DNA of 14,840 nt from Candidatus Microgenomates bacterium (GTDB lineage Bacteria > Patescibacteriota > Microgenomatia > UBA1406 > GWC2-37-13): positions 1 through 14,840 of the forward strand of contig WFWI01000076.1 of assembly GCA_015491205.1 (NCBI GenBank). Reading direction: 5' to 3'. The translations under genes and the position numbers were made by a program. The number at the start of each line of letters is the position of its first letter. Position 1 is the stretch's first letter. Positions 6,392 through 12,980 of the stretch are shown here, in pieces. The notes below the pieces were generated by a model. The model was not told the origin of the DNA, searched no databases, and saw only the letters and a program-made list of their open reading frames with translations.

Positions 6392-6766
6392 ATGCTGAAA
6401 TTCTTGGCGCAAACATCTGACATATGGGGAGAGATAACTCCACCTTCCAATGCAAAGGCTTTATCTGAAGATCCAATATTGGGCCTTGGTAAGCTTATAA
6501 CTTTTGGAATAAATGCCTTTATCCTTGTATCTGGCTTTGCCCTTCTAATTTATCTTTTATGGGGAGCTTTTGAATACATAACTTCAGGAGGAGAATCAGA
6601 GAGAATTAATAAAGCGCGAGATAAAATGGTCCATGCAGTAATTGGAATAATCGTTGTTTTTTTAGCCTTAGTAATTTACGGCTACGTGGCTGGTGATATG
6701 CTGGGGGTTATAAAAAGGGACCCTTCAACTGGCCAGTGGATTATAAATATTCCTAGGATAGAATGA
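6392..6766 (+). CDS. Small two-helix membrane protein, TrbC/VirB2-like (paralogue)
   Basis: At 124 residues, this protein has a short N-terminal segment rich in polar residues, then two membrane helices (about 35-58 and 79-103) around the loop ITSGGESERINKA, and a soluble tail of about 20 residues. The loop is nearly the same as in the preceding gene (ITSGG-acidic-x-E-basic-I-x-K-A), so the two are probably ancient tandem duplicates and may assemble together. Membership of the TrbC/VirB2 pilin-like group is an inference from size, topology and this motif. The gene converges on the mevalonate operon; only four bases separate its TGA from the stop of isopentenyl phosphate kinase, so there is no room for a separate terminator. 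Confidence 0.78.
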   Translation: MLKFLAQTSDIWGEITPPSNAKALSEDPILGLGKLITFGINAFILVSGFALLIYLLWGAFEYITSGGESERINKARDKMVHAVIGIIVVFLALVIYGYVAGDMLGVIKRDPSTGQWIINIPRIE

Positions 6767-6770
6767 ATCT

Positions 6771-7565
6771 TTATGAGATTATCCTGGTACCGACGCTTTT
6801 CCCTTTTAAGACCCTCAGAAGATTGTTTTCCTTGTAAGAAAAGCCTATTATATTTATCTCTATCCCCTTCTCAGCTAAAAAGCACGCTTCCTTTACCTTG
6901 TGTCTCATCCCTCCTGTAATATCTTTTGCCTCAGCAGCCCAAAGATCTTTTTCAATCTTTTCAAATTCTGGCGCTTTAATCTTTCCAATCACATCCCCAG
7001 AGCTTGACAAAACACCGGGGTAGTTGCCAATATGAATCACTCTCTCAACTTTATATTTCTTTTCTAAGGCCTTAAGCACCAAGGCCTTAAAAATCTTTTC
7101 TGTTGAAACAATGGAAAAGTTGTAAGCTTCATCTGGCACCACATCCCCAAAAACTAACGGAATTACCCCAAGTTTTAAAACAGAAAAGATCGGTTCAGAA
7201 TTTACTTTTACAACTTCTCCCTTTGAAGCTGTAATAAAACTTGCAGGAGAAAACTGAAAAGAAGAAACTTCTTCCTCTTGTAAATAAGTTGCAAAATGAG
7301 TGTTCAACTCAACTACTTTTCTGTGAATAAACCCAGCGGCAAAAAGCTTTTCCTCTCCTATCTTTCCTTTAAAATTATACTCCACAGCTGGTAAATGCCC
7401 AAATGAACCAGCTCCATTGCCCAAAACAAAAGCGATTTCAGGGAAAGCTTGTCTTACCTGTTTAAACTGCCTAGCAAGCTCTTTTAAATCCTGGGTGTTT
7501 AACTCGTATTTTTTATCTTTTGGAGCCAACAACCCTCCTCCAACTTTTACAAAAACCACCCTCAT
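6771..7565 (-). CDS. ipk: Isopentenyl phosphate kinase
   Basis: This enzyme phosphorylates isopentenyl phosphate with ATP to IPP, the last step of the alternative mevalonate pathway. It is an amino-acid-kinase-fold protein of 264 residues, as expected. Landmarks are Lys7 in KVGGG, the GAGSFGH block with the diagnostic His57, the GDVV strand (about 140-143), the ISTEK-like VSTEK segment and ITGGMRHKV near residue 216-224. The GSFGH histidine separates IPK from related glutamate-5-kinase-like proteins. Family IPKs usually have His or Gly where this one has Asn50. The ATG overlaps the decarboxylase stop (ATGA), and this is the last gene of the operon. Its presence beside a decarboxylase strongly suggests that IPP is made through isopentenyl phosphate. 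Confidence 0.9.
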   Translation of the reverse strand: MRVVFVKVGGGLLAPKDKKYELNTQDLKELARQFKQVRQAFPEIAFVLGNGAGSFGHLPAVEYNFKGKIGEEKLFAAGFIHRKVVELNTHFATYLQEEEVSSFQFSPASFITASKGEVVKVNSEPIFSVLKLGVIPLVFGDVVPDEAYNFSIVSTEKIFKALVLKALEKKYKVERVIHIGNYPGVLSSSGDVIGKIKAPEFEKIEKDLWAAEAKDITGGMRHKVKEACFLAEKGIEINIIGFSYKENNLLRVLKGKSVGTRIIS

Positions 7566-8551
7566 AAAACCCTTGCTCCAGGCGCTGAACTGTTAACAAT
7601 TATTTCCTTTACATAAGGCGCTTTTTTAAAGTGCTTAAAAATTTTATCCTTAAACTCCCTAACTGTTATCACATGTACGTTTTCCCCTGCATCAATTGTA
7701 AAATAACCTAAAATCCCTTGCTTTCGAAGCGACAGAAGCTCTCTTATAACCTCCAAAGTTGCACCTGACCAGTAAAAAAGAGGCTCCTTTTGGCTCATCA
7801 TTATTGAATGCAAACTAACTGCCTCCTTTTCCAAAATCTCTCCAAACCTTTCCAAATCGCGCCTCAAAAACGCTTGCTTTATTTCCTTCAGAGCTCTTTC
7901 AAGCCACTCGAGCCTGTGCTTAAAAAAAGGGCTTGTTAATGCACCTTTATGGCCTGATTGGGAAGTAACCCGCTTTTTTTCATAATTTACAATCAAAACC
8001 AAATCATAGATATCCCAAAAAGAGGACTCTGCAATGCTTTCTGCAAAAGAGCTTTCAGAATCTTCTCCTTTGTGCCACCAAACAAAACCATCTGGCACAG
8101 AGCGACAAGCTGAGCCTGAGCCTGAGAGCCGGGCTAAAATTGATAATTGCCTTTTGTCAAGTTCTTTCCCAAAAGCCTTTGCAAAAGCCAAAGCAAGAGC
8201 TGAGAAAAAGGCAGCTGAAGAAGCAATCCCAGCTTGCCTTGGGAAAGTCATAGAGCTTTTGATTAAAAAACCAAAGTCTTCCTTTACATTTAAAAACTCT
8301 TTTGCTCGCAAATAAAATTTTTTAACCTTTTCCAAAGGTTTGCCTTTATCCTCAACAAACTCTTCTGACTTATAGTCTTTAATAAAAAGCCTTTGAACTC
8401 CAGGCTCTTTTTTTTCAAGCTCAACTATAACATAGCAATTTGAAAGGTTCATTGAAAAGCTGTCATTAAAAGGCAAAACTAAATCCGCATCCCTTTGACC
8501 CCAGTATTTTATAAAAGCAATGTTTGCTGGAGATTTTACTTTTATTTTCAT
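7562..8551 (-). CDS. mvaD: Mevalonate (di)phosphate decarboxylase; probably acts on mevalonate 5-phosphate
   Basis: A GHMP-superfamily enzyme of 329 residues, similar to bacterial diphosphomevalonate decarboxylases. It opens with SPANIAFIKYWG (Lys15), has ASSAAFFSALA as the phosphate-binding helix (110-120), SGSACRS (Arg150) and TIDAGEN with catalytic Asp287. The Lys/Arg/Asp set needed for ATP-dependent decarboxylation is kept, unlike mevalonate 3-kinases of Thermoplasma, which lack it. The classical enzyme uses mevalonate 5-diphosphate; relatives in Haloferax and Roseiflexus use the monophosphate. Because isopentenyl phosphate kinase follows directly and no phosphomevalonate kinase is in the operon, I infer monophosphate use. 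Sequence alone does not settle the substrate. Both junctions are ATGA overlaps. Confidence 0.9.
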   Translation of the reverse strand: MKIKVKSPANIAFIKYWGQRDADLVLPFNDSFSMNLSNCYVIVELEKKEPGVQRLFIKDYKSEEFVEDKGKPLEKVKKFYLRAKEFLNVKEDFGFLIKSSMTFPRQAGIASSAAFFSALALAFAKAFGKELDKRQLSILARLSGSGSACRSVPDGFVWWHKGEDSESSFAESIAESSFWDIYDLVLIVNYEKKRVTSQSGHKGALTSPFFKHRLEWLERALKEIKQAFLRRDLERFGEILEKEAVSLHSIMMSQKEPLFYWSGATLEVIRELLSLRKQGILGYFTIDAGENVHVITVREFKDKIFKHFKKAPYVKEIIVNSSAPGARVL

Positions 8552-9477
8552 TTTTCCTCCAAAAGCCCTTTATCGTCAAATTTGAATTTGAAATACGAAA
8601 ATCCAGTTTTTTCTAAAACCTCCTTTCCCTTGCCTTTCAAGTCTACATATAAGACAAACCCAACAGGCCCTTTCTCTCCACCTGCGCCTGTGATTTTAAA
8701 AACGCCTGATTCTTTTAAAGGTAAAAGTTTTTTTAAAGCAAATTTTGAAACAACACCAAGCTCTTCCAAAAGCTCCTCATTTCTCTTAACTGCCTTAGCA
8801 AAAAAATTAAGGTCTTCCTTTACAATTGCTACCACCATTTGTTTTGTAACCCTTTCGACTTCTGAAAAAATCAGTCGAGTTTCCTTTGGTTTTTCATTTA
8901 AAAGCCTGCCTACTTTTTCAACCATCTCTCGAGTACTTTCAACAGGCTTTCCTGTATCAACAAGATAAAGCTTATTTTCAATGTTTTTTGGAATTTTAAA
9001 GTTCAACCTTGAAATTACTTTTAAAAACTCAAATTCGCGTCTATAAAAAATAAGCCCGCCAAAACAGCTTGCGCTATTGTCAATCCCAGAAGGCCTGCCA
9101 TGAAAGTGCTTTTCAACTCTGTAAGCCAAGTTGTTTACAACCTCCTTTGAAAAATTTTTGCCAGTTAAAAACTTCAAAAAGCTTGCAACTGAGGCAACTG
9201 AAAAGGAGGCTGAAGAGCCTAAACCTCTGCCAATTGGAATTTGAGAGTCAATTTTTACTCTGTAGGATTGCTTTTTAAAAGGAATTTTGTTCTTCCTTAA
9301 ATACTCCTCCACAACCTTTTCAACCACATTCAAATTTTCCAAACTTTCTCCCTCACCTTTTAAAATCGTCGTCTTCAATCTTAAATCCAAGCTTGAAACC
9401 AAAGCAGGCTTTCCATAAACAACAGCGTGCTCGCCTGACAAAATAACCTTTGCTGGAGCAGAAAAGCTAACTTTCAT
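8548..9477 (-). CDS. mvk: Mevalonate kinase
   Basis: This GHMP kinase converts mevalonate to mevalonate 5-phosphate. With the start at the ATG 9477 it has 309 residues and begins SAPAKVILSGEHAVVYGKPA (residues 6-25), the standard family opening with Lys10 and Glu16. The ATP loop PIGRGLGSSAS spans 81-91, HGRPSGIDN carries the catalytic Asp133, and a C-terminal KITGAGGEKGP forms the third GHMP motif. A TTG at 9495 would add six residues (ahead of the conserved opening) and overlap the previous gene by 14 bases; the ATG leaves a 4-base gap after the DUF35 stop and fits the family. This is the only junction of the operon without a direct ATGA overlap. Archaeal-style short form, no fusion. Confidence 0.93.
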   Translation of the reverse strand: MKVSFSAPAKVILSGEHAVVYGKPALVSSLDLRLKTTILKGEGESLENLNVVEKVVEEYLRKNKIPFKKQSYRVKIDSQIPIGRGLGSSASFSVASVASFLKFLTGKNFSKEVVNNLAYRVEKHFHGRPSGIDNSASCFGGLIFYRREFEFLKVISRLNFKIPKNIENKLYLVDTGKPVESTREMVEKVGRLLNEKPKETRLIFSEVERVTKQMVVAIVKEDLNFFAKAVKRNEELLEELGVVSKFALKKLLPLKESGVFKITGAGGEKGPVGFVLYVDLKGKGKEVLEKTGFSYFKFKFDDKGLLEEK

Positions 9478-9481
9478 AAAA

Positions 9482-9784
9482 TTAAACCAAAACAAACTTC
9501 ACCCCATAAACTACCAATTCTCCTTTTTTTGGCCGAAAGACTCTTCGTAAAACTGCTTTTACTTTTGCACCAAGTTCTGGAGTATAACCTTCAGAAAGTT
9601 GAGCCATCATCCTCTCGCCCTTGTTGTTTTCAGCCAAAACAACATAATAAGGGGTCTGGCCTGAAAATCTCTTCCCTGCTACATTAATTTTTGTAAACGA
9701 AATTATTCTTCCCTCCCAACCTAACTTCTCCCTCACAACCTTCTGCCTGCGCCAGATTTTTACAGCGGATTTTGTGCTTTTCAT
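9482..9784 (-). CDS. DUF35 OB-fold protein, CoA-channelling subunit of the thiolase/HMG-CoA synthase complex
   Basis: This 100-residue protein lies between the thiolase and mevalonate kinase genes, as DUF35 genes do next to archaeal thiolase and HMG-CoA synthase. It keeps a WRR near its N-terminus (11-13) and then an OB-fold-like series of strands (GRIISFTKI, PYYVVLAEN, ERMMAQL, GAKVKAVLRRVF, VYGVKFVLV). In the archaeal complex this protein bridges the two enzymes and lets acetoacetyl-CoA pass between them. Typical DUF35 proteins carry an N-terminal four-cysteine zinc ribbon; this one has no cysteine at all and is about 30 residues shorter, so the ribbon is missing. The start overlaps the thiolase stop (ATGA). 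Identity rests on context as much as on sequence. Confidence 0.8.
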   Translation of the reverse strand: MKSTKSAVKIWRRQKVVREKLGWEGRIISFTKINVAGKRFSGQTPYYVVLAENNKGERMMAQLSEGYTPELGAKVKAVLRRVFRPKKGELVVYGVKFVLV

Positions 9785-10917
9785 CTTTTCAAAATTGTCA
9801 CAACTGATAGTCCGCCTGAACCTGCTGTGTTTTGTGCCAAGCCAACTTTTACCCCCTCAACTTGCCTTCCTTCTGCTTTGCCAGACAACTGCAAAAATAT
9901 TTCTCCAATCTGCTTTACTCCTGTTGCTCCAACTGGGTGACCCGCTGATTTTAAACCACCAGATGTGTTAACAACTGGCCTTTGAGAAAAAGGATTCTCC
10001 AAATCAAACGCCTTTGCTTTTTCCCCTCCCTCTCCTTTTCTCCAAAACCCCAAAGCCTCCATCACCAAAATTTCTGCAATTGAAAAGCAGTCGTGAACTT
10101 CAGCAACTTCTATATCCTGCGCCTCAACCCCGGCGCTTTCAAAAGCCTTTTCTCCTGCTTTTTTAACTGCCAGCATCTCATCCAAATTTTTCCTTTTTAA
10201 AAGTGAAATTGTATCTGTCGCTGTCTCGCAACTTGCAACTTGAACTTTTGTCCTTTCAATTGAAAGAATTATTGCTGAAGCTCCATCTGAAATTGGAGAG
10301 CTGTCCAAAATTTTCAAAGGCTCTGCAATATAAGGAGAGCTTAAAACCTGCTCAAGGGTAATCTTTTTTTGAAAATGTGCCTTTGGATTTAAAGAGCCAA
10401 AAAAATGGTTTTTTACTGAGATATAAGCTAAGTTTTCCTCAGTGTAGCCATATTTCTCAAGATAGAACCGAGCCATTAAAGCATAAGCTCCAGGGAAAGT
10501 AAGGCCAGCGAGCTGTTCCTCTCCTGACAAAGCTGAAGCTAAAGCAGAAGTCACATCCTCTGTGCAAAAATCAGTCATCTTCTCAACTCCCAAAACAAGC
10601 ACATTTCTCCCCTTGCCAGCTTTTGAAAATTGGAGAGCATTGTAAAAGGCAACTCCTCCTGAAGCACAAGCAGCTTCAAACCGAAAAATTGGAATCCCTG
10701 AGTTTTCCAAAATCTCATTGATTTTTGCAGACAAAAGAAGATTCTCATCCAAAACTCCAGCCAGCATATTGCCAACAAAAATCGCAGAAATATCCTTAAG
10801 CTTAAGGCCTGTTTCTTTTAAAACACCTCTTATTGCCTCCTCAATCAAGTCAGAAAGCGATTTTTCCCAAAGCTCACCAAATTTTGTCGTGTAATAGCCT
10901 TTGACAAAAACTTTCAT
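9781..10917 (-). CDS. Acetyl-CoA C-acetyltransferase (archaeal-type thiolase)
   Basis: This enzyme condenses two acetyl-CoA to acetoacetyl-CoA, the first step of the mevalonate pathway. The protein has 378 residues with the nucleophilic Cys84 in EAACASGG, the HDCF block (His275) and GHPVGATG (His327). The second cysteine loop of classical bacterial thiolases (CxGGGQG) is replaced by AQNTAGSGG near the C-terminus, which is the archaeal/SCP2-like form found with DUF35 partners. The reaction is thermodynamically unfavourable and is expected to be pulled by HMG-CoA synthase in the complex. It overlaps the upstream synthase and the downstream DUF35 gene by four bases each, supporting balanced production of the three subunits. 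Confidence 0.93.
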   Translation of the reverse strand: MKVFVKGYYTTKFGELWEKSLSDLIEEAIRGVLKETGLKLKDISAIFVGNMLAGVLDENLLLSAKINEILENSGIPIFRFEAACASGGVAFYNALQFSKAGKGRNVLVLGVEKMTDFCTEDVTSALASALSGEEQLAGLTFPGAYALMARFYLEKYGYTEENLAYISVKNHFFGSLNPKAHFQKKITLEQVLSSPYIAEPLKILDSSPISDGASAIILSIERTKVQVASCETATDTISLLKRKNLDEMLAVKKAGEKAFESAGVEAQDIEVAEVHDCFSIAEILVMEALGFWRKGEGGEKAKAFDLENPFSQRPVVNTSGGLKSAGHPVGATGVKQIGEIFLQLSGKAEGRQVEGVKVGLAQNTAGSGGLSVVTILKR

Positions 10918-11927
10918 ATCGCTTCAATAAACTGCAAATATTTTTCATAAGAAATATAAATTTTATTTTCTAAAGCGGGTGATACTTTTGGCCGGAAAAT
11001 ATCGATAAGTGGCCCAACTTTAAAGATAAAAGCATCAGAGCCGGCTCCAGAGCCATAGGAGACAAAAAAGATTAGATCTCCTCTTTTTGCTTTTTCCAAC
11101 ACTGCAGTCAATCCCAAAAGGGCTGACGCAGAATAACAGTTGCCAATTTTTTTAACAATTAAGGAGTCTCTGACTTGGTCAAAGGAAAAGCCTAAAAGTT
11201 TTCCCGCGCGCACTGGAAACTTGTAATTTGGCATATGAAAAACAGCAAATTTAAAGTCTTGCGGCTTTAAGCCTGTTTTTTTAAGGATTAGTTTTCCTGC
11301 AGATAAAACGTGTTTAAAATAAGCAGGCTCTCCAGTAAACCTGCCAAAATGGGAAGGGAATTTTTCTTCCGCTCCTCTCCAAAAATCAGGCGTGTCTGAA
11401 GAAAAAGAGGTGTAGCTTAAAACTTCAAGCAAAAGCTCTTTTTGTTTTGCAACCAAAAGGGCCACTGCTCCTGAGCCTGCAGTAAACTCAAGCGCATCCC
11501 GCGGCCTTCCCAAGGCTTTATCCGAAGCAACAACTAAAGCTTTACTGCTTGAGGACTTCACAAAATCTAAGGCAGAAATCAAAGTACCTGTCCCAGCCTT
11601 ACAAGCAAACTGAGTATCATAAGCATTATACTCACCTTCAATTCCCACATATTCAGCAAGGATTGTGGAGGTTGGATTCACAGCATAAACCGGCGACTCT
11701 GACCCAAAGAAAATTCGGGTCACCCGCCGTTTTAGGCGGGAATCAACCCTTTCAAACAAACTTCGAGCTGCCTCAACCCCCATCGTCAAACTATCCTCAT
11801 CCCAGCAAGCAACAGATTTCTCCTCAACTCCAACAGGCGCCTGCTTACCCCAAACCTTCTCAATTTCAGAAAGTTTTATCCTGAAAGGCGGAACATAAAA
11901 CCCAACCCCCTCAATCCCTATTTTCAT
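10914..11927 (-). CDS. Hydroxymethylglutaryl-CoA synthase, archaeal type
   Basis: This enzyme joins acetyl-CoA and acetoacetyl-CoA to HMG-CoA. The 337-residue protein begins GIEGVGFYVPPFRI and has the triad Glu77 (GSES), Cys109 (QFACKAGT) and His231 (FHMPNYKFP), followed by YGSGAGSDAF (291-300). These details match the short archaeal group rather than eukaryotic enzymes. It leads the operon; its ATG at 11927 lies 78 bases after the PIN gene stop on the same strand. No good ribosome site or close TATAAT precedes it; a TATACA at 11973-11968 is the best promoter guess. Codons 60-71, just before the GSES strand, lie in a GC-rich palindrome and encode the basic stretch DSRLKRRVT, unlike the usual family sequence there. 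Confidence 0.94.
   Translation of the reverse strand: MKIGIEGVGFYVPPFRIKLSEIEKVWGKQAPVGVEEKSVACWDEDSLTMGVEAARSLFERVDSRLKRRVTRIFFGSESPVYAVNPTSTILAEYVGIEGEYNAYDTQFACKAGTGTLISALDFVKSSSSKALVVASDKALGRPRDALEFTAGSGAVALLVAKQKELLLEVLSYTSFSSDTPDFWRGAEEKFPSHFGRFTGEPAYFKHVLSAGKLILKKTGLKPQDFKFAVFHMPNYKFPVRAGKLLGFSFDQVRDSLIVKKIGNCYSASALLGLTAVLEKAKRGDLIFFVSYGSGAGSDAFIFKVGPLIDIFRPKVSPALENKIYISYEKYLQFIEAI
11717..11749 (-). repeat. GC-rich palindrome inside the HMG-CoA synthase gene
   Basis: CCCGCC 11723-11728 pairs with GGCGGG 11735-11740 around a 6-base loop, and GGGT 11717-11720 pairs with ACCC 11746-11749 outside. It is read as residues 60-71 of the synthase using CGC and CGG arginine codons. The word GATTCCCGCC, seen on the coding strand, is common in dispersed bacterial palindromic elements. 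Whether this is an element or chance is open. Confidence 0.45.
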
Positions 11928-12005
11928 AGATAAACTCTGAGTCGAGGGTGAGGAAGGGAATCATTTTTGTATATGAAGCTTGGTTGACTTGATATAACAA
12001 TTTGT

Positions 12006-12431
12006 TTATCTCCGGCTTCGTAGATATTGCAGAAAGAACCCTGGCTTAATAACTAAAATTCCCAATTCATTTTTAATTCTTTCAACTCTATAGTGTTTAC
12101 TGTTAAACGTAAGCAAAAACCTTACCCTTAATATATCTGCGGCAGCAATGATATGAGCATCTTCTAAGTCATTAACGAATTCTGCGTATTTATTTACAAT
12201 CTTCTCTTTTTTACCGACTGATTGAAGAAGCTTAAAATTCTTAAAAATTTTTGTAATAGAACTTTCAGGAATTGATAGACGAAGTGCAACATCCTTTACC
12301 TCTTCTACAACTCCTTTTGAGATGAATTTATCAATCTCTGGATTATTAATAACCTCATAAGAAGCTCCTTTAGAAGAAAGAACAGCAGAAATCACTACAT
12401 CAGAATCTAAAAAGACTTTAATTTTTGCCAT
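12006..12431 (-). CDS. PIN-domain ribonuclease, probable toxin of an HTH-PIN pair
   Basis: The 141-residue protein starts with the PIN opening KVFLDSDVVISA (Asp9 as metal ligand), has Glu43 in VVEEV, and NDLEDAHIIAAA (Asp91) followed by LLTFNSKHY, where the last acidic position is Asn110 as in many PIN subfamilies. PIN toxins cut RNA with Mg2+ when free of antitoxin. It overlaps the preceding HTH gene by 25 bases, so the two are made together; the HTH protein is the likely antitoxin or DNA-binding partner. The gene is not a standard VapC with AbrB or RHH antitoxin. Toxicity is inferred from family and arrangement. It may instead be a chromosomal PIN protein of unknown role. Confidence 0.75.
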   Translation of the reverse strand: MAKIKVFLDSDVVISAVLSSKGASYEVINNPEIDKFISKGVVEEVKDVALRLSIPESSITKIFKNFKLLQSVGKKEKIVNKYAEFVNDLEDAHIIAAADILRVRFLLTFNSKHYRVERIKNELGILVIKPGFFLQYLRSRR

Positions 12432-12682
12432 AGTTTTTTACGCGCAGATCTTAAAAGAGGTCTAACCTTTTTTAAATTTTCCTCATCAATTCTCTGTTTC
12501 TCTAATAAGTCTTCATCTAAACCTGTAAAAACAAAAGACAAAGAGACCGGTGAAATCCTATAAACCCTTCCAAATTTTTTTGCAATAATCTCTCCTCTTT
12601 GTATCAACTCATAAACAGTATTTTTACTTACCTGCAAGATTTCTGCTACTTGTTCTGGAGTGAGTGCTTTTTGAACAAACAT
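12407..12682 (-). CDS. Excisionase/MerR-like HTH protein, probable antitoxin
   Basis: The N-terminal half (about 5-50) is an excisionase-type winged helix: LTPEQVAEILQVSKNTVYEL, then IQRGEIIAKKFGRVYRIS, the pattern of HTH_17 proteins. The C-terminal 40 residues are charged and probably helical, ending in a basic tail, which could wrap the PIN partner. Its length of 91 fits. The gene shares 25 bases with the PIN gene downstream. The promoter TTGACA-17-TAACAT just upstream is the best -35/-10 pair in the window and likely serves both genes. Autoregulation by this protein is expected for the class, though no clear operator palindrome was found in the promoter itself. Confidence 0.75.
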   Translation of the reverse strand: MFVQKALTPEQVAEILQVSKNTVYELIQRGEIIAKKFGRVYRISPVSLSFVFTGLDEDLLEKQRIDEENLKKVRPLLRSARKKLWQKLKSF

Positions 12683-12688
12683 AATTAA

Positions 12689-12717
12689 ATGTTATCAAAA
12701 TAGACTATATGTGTCAA
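12689..12717 (-). promoter_or_regulatory. Promoter of the HTH-PIN pair
   Basis: On the reverse strand TTGACA (12717-12712) is a perfect -35 box, followed after 17 bases by TAACAT (12694-12689), with TGA directly before it as an extended -10. The -10 ends 6 bases before the ATG at 12682, predicting a leaderless mRNA. Confidence 0.65.
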
Positions 12718-12831
12718 TAATTATTGAAATGCAATCTAAGGAAATTCAAAAAGACAAAGTCTAAATTGCACATCAGGAGTGTAATTTGAGACCTCATATC
12801 AATCAATTCAAAAAAATGCAAAAATTGTTTC

Positions 12832-12902
12832 TCTCCGGAGCCTCGCCATGCTCCAGGTTTAACCTCGAAGGTTAAATTTGGACTGTTATGGCACACCGGA
12901 GA
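12832..12902. repeat. Large nested palindrome (71 bases)
   Basis: Three stems nest in one rod: TCTCCGG 12832-12838 with CCGGAGA 12896-12902; GCCAT 12845-12849 with ATGGC 12888-12892; and 12853-12865 with 12869-12881 (13 bp including two G-T pairs) around a CGA loop. The internal loops are 6/3 and 3/6 bases. It lies between two divergent promoters, upstream of both genes, so a terminator is unlikely. It could be a dispersed palindromic repeat, a cruciform-forming regulatory site or a small structured RNA. The rest of 12718-12980 shows no gene that I can support. Confidence 0.6.
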
Positions 12903-12967
12903 AGCATAAAATCGCAAACTTTAAAGATTTTCAAAAATTAAAATTCTCGCTCCATAAGAGTTTTTGT

Positions 12968-12973
12968 TAGAAT
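12968..12973 (+). promoter_or_regulatory. -10 box of the S51 peptidase gene
   Basis: TAGAAT ends 7 bases before the ATG at 12981, repeating the short-leader pattern of other units here. No -35 box is convincing. Confidence 0.45.
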
Positions 12974-12980
12974 AAAAACT

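Noticed and set aside
7562..8551. Mevalonate 3-kinase of the Thermoplasma type
   Set aside because: The decarboxylation residues Lys15, Arg150 and Asp287 are all present, whereas 3-kinases have lost them.
8495..8968. 157-codon forward ORF opposite mevalonate kinase
   Set aside because: It is antisense to two confidently identified genes, with Ser/Phe/Lys-rich low-complexity sequence produced by the reverse complement.
9478..9495. TTG start for mevalonate kinase
   Set aside because: The extra MFWFNF lies before the conserved SAPAK opening and would overlap the previous gene by 14 bases; ATG 9477 fits family and spacing.
11915..11966. 17-codon leader peptide overlapping the HMG-CoA synthase start
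   Set aside because: ATG at 11966 opens a short frame ending just inside the synthase gene, but there is no ribosome site, no regulatory codon run and no competing hairpins.
12714..12917. 67-codon reverse ORF upstream of the HTH gene
   Set aside because: It overlaps the nested palindrome and the HTH-PIN promoter, has no family resemblance, and its composition follows the repeat.
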